A stretch of DNA of 64,000 nt, from NCBI GenBank assembly GCA_021734745.1, contig JAIPIK010000001.1, forward strand, positions 1-64,000, in the 5' to 3' direction. The notes beneath the pieces were generated by a model. The model was not told the DNA's origin and made no database searches. It saw nothing but the letters and a program-made list of their open reading frames with translations. Made by a program: the position numbers and the translations under genes. This document shows positions 58,296-64,000 of this stretch, piece by piece; positions within the stretch are counted from its first letter, which is position 1, and each line of letters starts with the position of its first letter. This stretch comes from Candidatus Altimarinota bacterium. Its GTDB lineage: Bacteria > Patescibacteriota > Minisyncoccia > Phycocordibacterales > UBA5272.

Positions 58296-58763
58296 ATGAA
58301 AATTTATTTAGCAACTGACCACGCAGGTTTTGAATTAAAAGAAGAGGTTAAGAAATATTTAGAAGAAAAAGGGAATGAGGTTTATGACTGTGGGGCTCTC
58401 ACACTTGAACCAGGGGATGGGTATCCAGAATATATGGTGAGAGTTGCTGAGAATATACAAAAGGATGCAATGCACGCTCCAGCTATGGGTGTAATATTCG
58501 GTGGGTCAGGGCAAGGTGAGGCAATAGTAGCGAATAGGTTCCGACATGTTCGAGCAATTGTATATTCTGGTGGAAATTTAGAGCTTGTGAAGTTGGGTCG
58601 TGAGCATAATGACGCGAATGTTATTTCAATCGGTGCACGTTTCGTGACATTCGCAGAAACAGCACAAGCAATTGATTTATTTCTCGGAACACCATTTTCA
58701 CACGATGAAAGGCATGCCGACCGTATTCTTCAAATAGAGGAATTAACTAAAAATCATCATTAA
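58296..58763 (+). CDS. rpiB: ribose-5-phosphate isomerase B
   Basis: 155 residues of the LacAB/RpiB family: YLATDHAGFELKEEV at the N-terminus, GGSGQGEAIVANRFRHVRA in the active site and REHNDANVISIGAR. The usual catalytic Cys (CGTG) is replaced by Gly; the GGSGxGE form, with Glu as base, matches the mycobacterial type of RpiB. Converts ribulose-5-P and ribose-5-P. TATACT (58282-58287) ends 8 bases before the ATG. Confidence 0.9.
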   Translation: MKIYLATDHAGFELKEEVKKYLEEKGNEVYDCGALTLEPGDGYPEYMVRVAENIQKDAMHAPAMGVIFGGSGQGEAIVANRFRHVRAIVYSGGNLELVKLGREHNDANVISIGARFVTFAETAQAIDLFLGTPFSHDERHADRILQIEELTKNHH

Positions 58764-58772
58764 TAAATAAAT

Positions 58773-59423
58773 ATGCAAATTACCCCAGCAATACTACCAA
58801 AAGATTTTGATGAGATTTTAGAAAAAATAAATATTCTAGAATATCTTGTTCCTCGTGTTCAAATTGATTTATGTGATGGAGAATTCGGACTTTTAGAAAC
58901 ATGGTTACCAAAAGGAGGAGAGACACTTCCTGATGATTATGAGTATGAGTTCGATATTATGGTTAACGACTGGAGGCCATATGTGATGAAAGCAATAGAT
59001 ATGGGGGCATCACGCATCGTAGCCCATGTAGATAATTTTTCTGAAGCTGACGGAGTAGAACTTGTTGAAATGTTGGAACACACAGGAACTGCTCTCGGTG
59101 TTTGTGTCTCTAATAATGTCCCAATTGAAAATCATATTAATTTTGTGAAATTTTTTCAAGAAAGATATGACAACGTTTTCATTCAAGTTATGGGCATAAG
59201 AGATATAGGAGCACAAGGGCAGCCTTTTGATAAAAGTGTACTTGAGCGAATAGAAACATTAAAGGAAGAGTGTGATGATGTAGAGATTCAGGTTGATGGC
59301 GCAATGAATAATGATACAGCAGAAAAGGTAAAAGATGCTGGAGCTACTACAGTCATTTCAGGGTCTTATATTTTTGGTGGAGAAGACGTTGCAGGTGCAA
59401 TTGAGGCAATAGAGTCAATTTAA
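58773..59423 (+). CDS. rpe: ribulose-phosphate 3-epimerase-like protein
   Basis: 216-residue TIM barrel. ITPAILPKDFDEILEKI, VQIDLCDGEF (normally HxDxMDGxF; the metal-binding His is Gln), EFDIMVND (second His position is Asp), QVMGIRDIGAQGQPF (PGFGGQxF loop) and VDGAMN (VDGGI). The fold and most of the pattern fit Rpe, but the altered metal ligands mean the activity may differ. It follows rpiB by 9 bases and precedes transketolase, supporting a pentose phosphate role. Confidence 0.82.
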   Translation: MQITPAILPKDFDEILEKINILEYLVPRVQIDLCDGEFGLLETWLPKGGETLPDDYEYEFDIMVNDWRPYVMKAIDMGASRIVAHVDNFSEADGVELVEMLEHTGTALGVCVSNNVPIENHINFVKFFQERYDNVFIQVMGIRDIGAQGQPFDKSVLERIETLKEECDDVEIQVDGAMNNDTAEKVKDAGATTVISGSYIFGGEDVAGAIEAIESI

Positions 59424-59475
59424 TTGTGTATTTATACCTATACGCTAGCAGAGATTAATTATATACTATCTAAAT

Positions 59476-60342
59476 ATGCATTCACTTACTGATGTTGAAG
59501 TACAAGCACTCACACTACGAGCAGAAGATATTCGTGAAAGTGTTATTAAGATGCTTGTAGAGGCAGGTAGTGGTCACACAGCAGGGTCACTCGGTATGGC
59601 TGATATATTCACTGCGTTATATTTTCGTATTATAAATCACAACCCGAGACATCCTGAATGGGTGCAACGTGATAGAGTTATTCTTTCAAATGGACACATC
59701 GCTCCAATACTTTATGCAACAATGGCACATGCTGGGTATTTTTCTATTTCAGAATTAAAAACTCTCCGTAAATTCGGTAGTCGTTTACAAGGGCACCCAC
59801 ACAAAGGTACGCTTCCTGGAATAGAGACTTCATCTGGACCACTCGGTTCTGGGCTTTCACAAGCAATCGGTATGGCACTCATGGATAGATTAGAGAATCA
59901 TAGACCAGAAAGATATTTTTATTGTTGTATGGGTGATGGTGAAATAAATGAGGGTCAAGTATGGGAATCATTTTTGCTTCTTAATAAATATAAGCTCTCA
60001 AAAGTAATATCAATAATCGATCGTAACACTATCCAGATTGATGGGTATACAGAAGATGTTTTACCACTAGAGTCACTTAAAGATAAGTTGGAAAGTTTTA
60101 ATTTTCATGTAGTAGAAATAGATGGTCATAATTTTAAGGACATTGTACAAGCGGTTGGTATGGCAAAAAGTACTTTAGATAGACCAACCGTGATTATTGC
60201 ACACACTATCCCAGGGAAGGGGGTAACTGCATTCGAAGGAGATTATAGATGGCATGGAAAGGCACCAAGTATTGAAGAGGGTAAAAGTGCTCTCAAGGAA
60301 TTGCGTTCGCTAAGGGGGAAGGTTAAGTATGGAGAGTTGTAA
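59476..60342 (+). CDS. tktA: transketolase, N-terminal half
   Basis: 288 residues, the ThDP-binding half of a split transketolase: GSGHTAGSLGMADIFTALY, SNGHIAPILYA, GPLGSGLSQAIGMA and the ThDP motif GDGEINEGQVWE. It pairs with the C-terminal half 57 bases downstream. TATACT ends 8 bases before the ATG. Confidence 0.94.
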   Translation: MHSLTDVEVQALTLRAEDIRESVIKMLVEAGSGHTAGSLGMADIFTALYFRIINHNPRHPEWVQRDRVILSNGHIAPILYATMAHAGYFSISELKTLRKFGSRLQGHPHKGTLPGIETSSGPLGSGLSQAIGMALMDRLENHRPERYFYCCMGDGEINEGQVWESFLLLNKYKLSKVISIIDRNTIQIDGYTEDVLPLESLKDKLESFNFHVVEIDGHNFKDIVQAVGMAKSTLDRPTVIIAHTIPGKGVTAFEGDYRWHGKAPSIEEGKSALKELRSLRGKVKYGEL

Positions 60343-60350
60343 TTATTATG

Positions 60351-60399
60351 AAATCTGTATTATCTAAAATCTAACACCTAAAAACTAACATCTATCCCT
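60351..60399 (+). repeat. heptamer array abutting the tktB start
   Basis: Seven 7-bp units: AAATCTG, TATTATC, TAAAATC, TAACACC, TAAAAAC, TAACATC, TATCCCT. The last ends exactly at the ATG (60400). Core consensus TAANANC. It fills nearly the whole gap between the two transketolase genes. Confidence 0.75.
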
Positions 60400-61386
60400 A
60401 TGATAAGAGAAACATTATTCACACCTAAAGAAGAAGAAGAAACAACCAGAGGAGGATTTGGTGAAGGGTTGTTACGTGCTGGAGAATTGAACCCACGTGT
60501 TGTAGCACTTTGTGCTGACTTAACAGATAGTGTGAGAATGGATTTGTTTAAAGCAAAATTCCCAACAAGGTTTTTTGAAATGGGTATAACAGAACAAGCA
60601 ATGTCTGGACTTGCTAGTGGAATGGCAGGATTCGGATATATTCCATTTATGGCGAGCTACGCAGCTTTTTCTCCAGGAAGAAATTGGGAGCAAATTCGTA
60701 CCACGATTTGTTATAACAATGTTCCTGTAAAAGTTATTGGCGCACACACAGGACTCTCAGCTGGTCCAGATGGAGCAACTCATCAAGCGATAGAAGATAT
60801 TGCTTTAATGAGAATGATTCCAAATATGCAAGTGTTCGTACCGTGTGATTATGTTGAGGCACGAGTTATTACAGAACATGTTGCAACAACTCCTTTTCCG
60901 TCATATATTCGTCTTACTCGAGAAAAAACGCCTATTATTTTACCAGACTCATATGTTTGGAATCACGGTAAGGCAAATGTGTTATCTGTTCCTCAGAAAA
61001 AAGACGGTGGGCAGTTCATGTACAATGTCGGCATAATTGCATGTGGTCCAGTTGTGTATGAAGCACTCAAAGCTGCGAAGTTACTAGAGAAAGAGGGGGT
61101 TGGAGCAACGGTAGTTAATATGGCTCAGATAAAACCACTAGATACTGCTTTCTTACTTCGTTTTGTAAAAGATATACGAACAGTAATTACAGTAGAAGAA
61201 CATCAAATAGCAGGCGGGTTAGGAAGCGCTGTTGCAGAATTTTTGAGTGAGCATCATCCAGTAACAGTTGCACGTATTGGAATAGAAGACAGATTTGGTC
61301 AGAGTGGAAAGTTGCAAGAGCTACACGAAGAGTATGGATTAACTGCTAAGCATATTGCGGATAAGGTGAGGATGATAGTAAAATAG
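60400..61386 (+). CDS. tktB: transketolase, C-terminal half
   Basis: 328 residues with the pyrimidine-binding and C-terminal domains: TRGGFGEGLLRAGELN, FFEMGITEQAMSGLASGMA (catalytic Glu), HTGLSAGPDGATHQAIED and VITVEEHQIAGGLGSAVAE. With the N-terminal half it shuttles two-carbon units between sugar phosphates. The gap upstream is a heptamer array with no promoter, so it is probably cotranscribed. Confidence 0.94.
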   Translation: MIRETLFTPKEEEETTRGGFGEGLLRAGELNPRVVALCADLTDSVRMDLFKAKFPTRFFEMGITEQAMSGLASGMAGFGYIPFMASYAAFSPGRNWEQIRTTICYNNVPVKVIGAHTGLSAGPDGATHQAIEDIALMRMIPNMQVFVPCDYVEARVITEHVATTPFPSYIRLTREKTPIILPDSYVWNHGKANVLSVPQKKDGGQFMYNVGIIACGPVVYEALKAAKLLEKEGVGATVVNMAQIKPLDTAFLLRFVKDIRTVITVEEHQIAGGLGSAVAEFLSEHHPVTVARIGIEDRFGQSGKLQELHEEYGLTAKHIADKVRMIVK

Positions 61387-61392
61387 TAATAA

Positions 61393-61429
61393 AAAAATAA
61401 AACCATCATAAATCGATGGTTTTATTTTT
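61393..61429. terminator. bidirectional intrinsic terminator
   Basis: 15-bp arms 61393-61407 and 61415-61429, loop ATAAATC, A/T-run ends; between tktB (+) and the PfkB gene (-). Confidence 0.9.
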
Positions 61430-61437
61430 TAGCTAGT

Positions 61438-62448
61438 CTAGTCTGCTTTAATTGAGGGTTCAAGTATTGTTAACTTATAACTCTCTGGGGCATTTTTTAA
61501 ATACTCTTCGATTTTTTCTTCACTCATGAGTCCTTCTTGAGCCCCTATATGTTGAACAACATTCATACTATTAATTGGAGCACGTTTGATTGCTTCAGTT
61601 GCATCGAATCCTTTTGCCATATATGCAACGAAAGTTGAGAAGAAGGCATCGCCAGCACCAGTTCTTTCATATGGTGCAGCAATATCAGGATATATAGGCA
61701 TATTGAAATAACTGTTCTCATACTTCATGTATGAACCCTGGTGTCCGTCAGTTATAATTACAGTCTTAGGTCCAAATGCCTCTAGTCCATCTAATAACTT
61801 AATCATATCTGCACCTTCCATATCAAGTAGCCCCTCAGCTTCTTCTTTATTCATGCATACAACCGTTGTTTTTTTGTAGAGGTCTACAATTTCATGTCCG
61901 TAAGCAAGTTGAAATGTGCCAGGTTGAAAAGCAAAGTTTACTTCTGGGTGACTATCCAAATATGCAATTATGTCAAAATGAAATGGAAGGGTATGTTTTC
62001 CTAAAGAAGATAAGTACATCCATTTCGGGCTACCAATTTCTGGGATAGAAGGAGTGAACTCCTCATGTTTAATCAATATTGTACGATCAACTCCTTTCCA
62101 AAGCACATAATGGTAATTTGTCTTCTTTCCGTCTTCTTTCCTGATGAAATCTGTAGCAACGTTATCTTTTGTAAACTGTGTAATACAATCTTGCCCGTAA
62201 GTGTCATTGCCGATAGAAGTAATAATTCCTGTCTTTAGAGAAAGTCTAGCAGCTGAAACAGCAGCGTTAGCACTATTTCCTACAGCTGGAAGTATATATA
62301 CGTCATCAAAAGGGATTTTGGCACCATAAGGTAGGCATATTTCTGACCCATGAGCAGATTCTTGAATATGACCTTCTGATAATTTTATAAATGCATCAAT
62401 AACCGTATCTCCAATAGAGATGAAATCAAATTCTGTTTTATTTTCCAT
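61438..62448 (-). CDS. PfkB-family sugar kinase
   Basis: 336 residues of the ribokinase/PfkB superfamily: early DFISIGDTVIDAFIKL, the Gly-rich/Asn signature region VGNSANAAVSAARLS, and the anion-hole signature TGAGDAFFSTFVAY with catalytic Asp. It phosphorylates a sugar or sugar phosphate; its place opposite fba makes a fructose-6-phosphate or ribose role plausible, but specificity cannot be read. Its start lies 7 bases from the minus-strand TATACT of the shared promoter. Confidence 0.88.
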   Translation of the reverse strand: MENKTEFDFISIGDTVIDAFIKLSEGHIQESAHGSEICLPYGAKIPFDDVYILPAVGNSANAAVSAARLSLKTGIITSIGNDTYGQDCITQFTKDNVATDFIRKEDGKKTNYHYVLWKGVDRTILIKHEEFTPSIPEIGSPKWMYLSSLGKHTLPFHFDIIAYLDSHPEVNFAFQPGTFQLAYGHEIVDLYKKTTVVCMNKEEAEGLLDMEGADMIKLLDGLEAFGPKTVIITDGHQGSYMKYENSYFNMPIYPDIAAPYERTGAGDAFFSTFVAYMAKGFDATEAIKRAPINSMNVVQHIGAQEGLMSEEKIEEYLKNAPESYKLTILEPSIKAD

Positions 62449-62453
62449 ACATT

Positions 62454-62484
62454 ATAGTATATCAGTAGATTGCTGATATACTAT
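62454..62484. promoter_or_regulatory. symmetric divergent promoter of pfkB-like gene and fba
   Basis: Perfect 12-bp inverted repeat (62454-62465 and 62473-62484, spacer TAGATTG). Each arm holds a TATACT facing outward (62478-62483 on +, 62461-62456 on -), and each ends 5-7 bases from the repeat border and exactly 7 bases from its ATG. Both mRNAs should be leaderless. Confidence 0.8.
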
Positions 62485-62490
62485 GTTGAT

Positions 62491-63381
62491 ATGAAATCAT
62501 TATCATCACAATCAGAATTTTATTTAGAAACAGTTAATGAATATAAGAATAAAGGAAATGCGATAGCACATTTCAATATTTCTAATTTGGACCAGGCACG
62601 AGCTATTGCTGAAGTTGCAGAAGAACTCAAGCAACCAGTTATTATTGGAGCAAGTGAAGGGGAACGTACATATATGGGTGTGACTATGGTAAGAAAAATT
62701 GTTGATGAATTAAATCAGGAATACAATGTTGCGATTTTCTTGAATGCAGATCACACATACTCTTTAGAAAAGGTACAAGAAGTAGTAGAGGCGGGTTACG
62801 ACAGCGTGATTGTTGATGGTGCAAAACTTCCGTATGAAGAAAATGTAGCATTAGTAAAAGAATGTGTTGATTATGTTCGTGGCTATGAAGCAAAGACAGG
62901 TAAAAGAGTTCTAGTAGAAGCTGAGCTTGGGTATATAGGTCAGTCATCATCATTAAATAGTGCATTACCAGAAGGGGTGAGTGAAGACAATATAACAACT
63001 ATGGAACAGGCGAAAGATTTTGTATTAAGAACTGGTATTGATATGTTCGCTCCTGCAATAGGTAATGTTCATGGTATGTTAATAGATGCAGAAATGCCTA
63101 AGTTACACATCGAAAGACTAAAAGAGATAGCTACTGGAACAGGTATGCCACTTGTACTTCATGGTGCAAGTGGTAATACAGATGACGACTTAGTAGCATC
63201 AGTTAATAATGGCATTGCGATTATTCATATTAATACTGAAATACGAAAAGCTTTTCGTGATGGTGAAAAGAATTATATGGACGAACATCCTAATGAAGTA
63301 GCACCGTATAAGTTCGGTCATGAAGGACAGGAAGAGATGAAGAAAGTTGTGAAGGCAAAGATGGAGCTTTACACGAAATAG
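62491..63381 (+). CDS. fba: class II fructose-bisphosphate aldolase
   Basis: 296 residues. Zinc and substrate motifs: FLNADHTYS (zinc His), VEAELGYIG, GNVHGML (zinc His) and VLHGASG (zinc His), in the usual order. Splits fructose-1,6-bisphosphate. I start at ATG 62491, 7 bases after the TATACT box; the upstream 21 bases of open frame are the promoter. Confidence 0.95.
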   Translation: MKSLSSQSEFYLETVNEYKNKGNAIAHFNISNLDQARAIAEVAEELKQPVIIGASEGERTYMGVTMVRKIVDELNQEYNVAIFLNADHTYSLEKVQEVVEAGYDSVIVDGAKLPYEENVALVKECVDYVRGYEAKTGKRVLVEAELGYIGQSSSLNSALPEGVSEDNITTMEQAKDFVLRTGIDMFAPAIGNVHGMLIDAEMPKLHIERLKEIATGTGMPLVLHGASGNTDDDLVASVNNGIAIIHINTEIRKAFRDGEKNYMDEHPNEVAPYKFGHEGQEEMKKVVKAKMELYTK

Positions 63382-63398
63382 AATTTAATTGTGCTTAT

Positions 63399-63432
63399 AA
63401 TTAAAAACTCTCCATACGGAGAGTTTTTAATT
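63399..63432. terminator. bidirectional intrinsic terminator
   Basis: 15-bp arms 63399-63413 and 63418-63432, loop ATAC; it reaches the stop codon of the VIT-family gene. Confidence 0.9.
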
Positions 63433-63911
63433 TAAACAATTTGTGAAATATAACTACTCACAAAATATGATATCAAAGCACAAGCTGTTCCAATTGCTAC
63501 AGATTGTGTTGCTAGTCGCAATGGATCACGATGAAGTACTCTGCCTCGCAAATAACCAATTGAAGCAAAAGTTAAAAGAGTGAATATGCAAGAATACAAA
63601 AAAGCATTATTTTTCAACAACAAAACAGGAATTAGGGGAACAAAACCAATAATAACAAATGATAAAAATGTTACATAAGCATTACGAAGAGCAAGTTTTT
63701 TACCTTCCCCAGCGCGAGAATCCTCTGAAAGATAATCAGCAGACGCCATAGAGAATCCATCAGAAAAAAGATTAGCAAGACCAAGAATAATAACGATTCT
63801 TGTATCAATTCCAGCACCAACTGCTCCAGCCATAACTGCAAATGTTGTAACAGTCCCATCTGAACCGCCATATACAATACTTGGCAAATAATCTTTTATA
63901 GTTTTTTTCAT
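63432..63911 (-). CDS. short VIT/CCC1-family membrane transporter
   Basis: 159 residues with about five membrane helices. GGSDGTVTTFAVMAGAVGAG and NLFSDGFSMASADYLS are the VIT1/CCC1 helix 1 and 2 signatures (iron/manganese transport). The cytosolic metal-binding domain between helices 2 and 3 is missing, as in the smaller bacterial members. TATACT on the minus strand ends 8 bases before the ATG. Confidence 0.88.
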   Translation of the reverse strand: MKKTIKDYLPSIVYGGSDGTVTTFAVMAGAVGAGIDTRIVIILGLANLFSDGFSMASADYLSEDSRAGEGKKLALRNAYVTFLSFVIIGFVPLIPVLLLKNNAFLYSCIFTLLTFASIGYLRGRVLHRDPLRLATQSVAIGTACALISYFVSSYISQIV

Positions 63912-63918
63912 ATGGCTT

Positions 63919-63930
63919 TAGTATATACTA
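63919..63930. promoter_or_regulatory. palindromic divergent -10 region
   Basis: TAGTATATACTA, a 12-bp palindrome with a TATACT on each strand, between the VIT-family gene (-) and the gene starting at 63951 (+). Confidence 0.55.
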
Positions 63931-63950
63931 TTAAAATTAAACATATAATT

Positions 63951-64000
63951 ATGCAACACGACTATAATCAAGAAGCTTTAGACCTACATAAAAAAAATAA
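63951..64000 (+). CDS. start of a probable malic enzyme, cut by the window edge
   Basis: Only 16 codons are visible: MQHDYNQEALDLHKKN. DYNQEALDLHKKN resembles the N-terminus of short NAD-dependent malic enzymes (xxYxxALxLHxKxxGK). The assignment rests on this short match only. Confidence 0.4.
   Translation, partial: MQHDYNQEALDLHKKN

Noticed and set aside
1-64000. UGA recoded to glycine as in Gracilibacteria/SR1
   Set aside because: TGA ends at least two genes (kinase at 15811, desulfurase at 55351), and the coding frames do not need UGA readthrough.

Overview
The window looks like a chromosomal segment of a small-genome member of the Candidate Phyla Radiation (Patescibacteria, Parcubacteria-like). 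It is AT-rich, with very short intergenic gaps. It shows a clustered family of VirB2-like pilins, a split transketolase, a compact non-oxidative pentose phosphate plus lower-glycolysis block, bL33 without zinc cysteines, and few biosynthetic genes. TGA is a normal stop (the kinase gene at 14975 and the cysteine desulfurase at 54152 both end in TGA), so the code is standard and not the UGA-Gly code of Gracilibacteria/SR1.

Layout. 1-8.1 kb: end of a type IV pilin-like gene, a soluble histidine kinase, an XRE-HTH/MurA fusion, tRNA-Ser(CGA), a membrane-anchored MsrA-MsrB, a MerT-like protein, an Nramp-like carrier, a TfoX-N protein and a thioredoxin-reductase-like enzyme. 8.1-17.3 kb: housekeeping genes (ftsZ, ftsA, ybeY, rpsU, a HAD phosphatase, hisS, lepB, pth, a Bud32/RIO-like kinase, rpsA). 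17.4-18.8 kb: a GC-richer patch with two orphan genes. 18.9-24 kb: MBL-fold protein, gyrA, a paralogous pair, a methyltransferase. 24-32.8 kb: a solute-binding protein and at least seven VirB2/pilin-like two-TM proteins, interrupted by a two-gene membrane-protein operon and glyS. 32.8-33.35 kb: rpmG, then an RNA operon that joins a free-standing copy of the 23S rRNA L1-stalk to tRNA-Trp. 33.4-49.1 kb: an accessory/defence island with type I restriction-modification (HsdR and fused HsdM-HsdS), two HEPN-type proteins, a serine recombinase, a structured leader RNA in front of a UDG-like gene, terminase-small-subunit and ParB-methylase genes, a GIY-YIG-like protein, and a zinc-ribbon/HTH protein with an SF1 helicase. 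49.2-56.5 kb: U32 peptidase-ferredoxin fusion, then nrdD-nrdG-cysteine desulfurase-IscU-flavin reductase, an anaerobic ribonucleotide reduction plus Fe-S block. 57-64 kb: gapA, rpiB, rpe, tkt (two halves), a PfkB kinase, fba, a VIT-family protein and the start of a probable malic enzyme.

Two kinds of expression signal recur. Most genes have a -10 box (usually TATACT, sometimes TATAAT) ending only 6-9 bases before the ATG and no Shine-Dalgarno sequence, so they are probably read from leaderless mRNAs; the fba/pfkB divergent promoter is an exactly symmetric example. A minority, all orphan genes of unknown function (7565, 17666, 18304, 28122, 29016, 56567), have a real Shine-Dalgarno and several have TTGACA-type -35 boxes. 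Many intergenic gaps also carry degenerate tandem arrays of 7-bp units, often beside terminator hairpins.

The most unusual observations are the L1-stalk-tRNA-Trp transcript at 33.03-33.33 kb, the structured leader with two alternative pairings at 41.27-41.49 kb, the heptamer arrays, and the leaderless/Shine-Dalgarno split. All functions are read from sequence alone; no searches were run.
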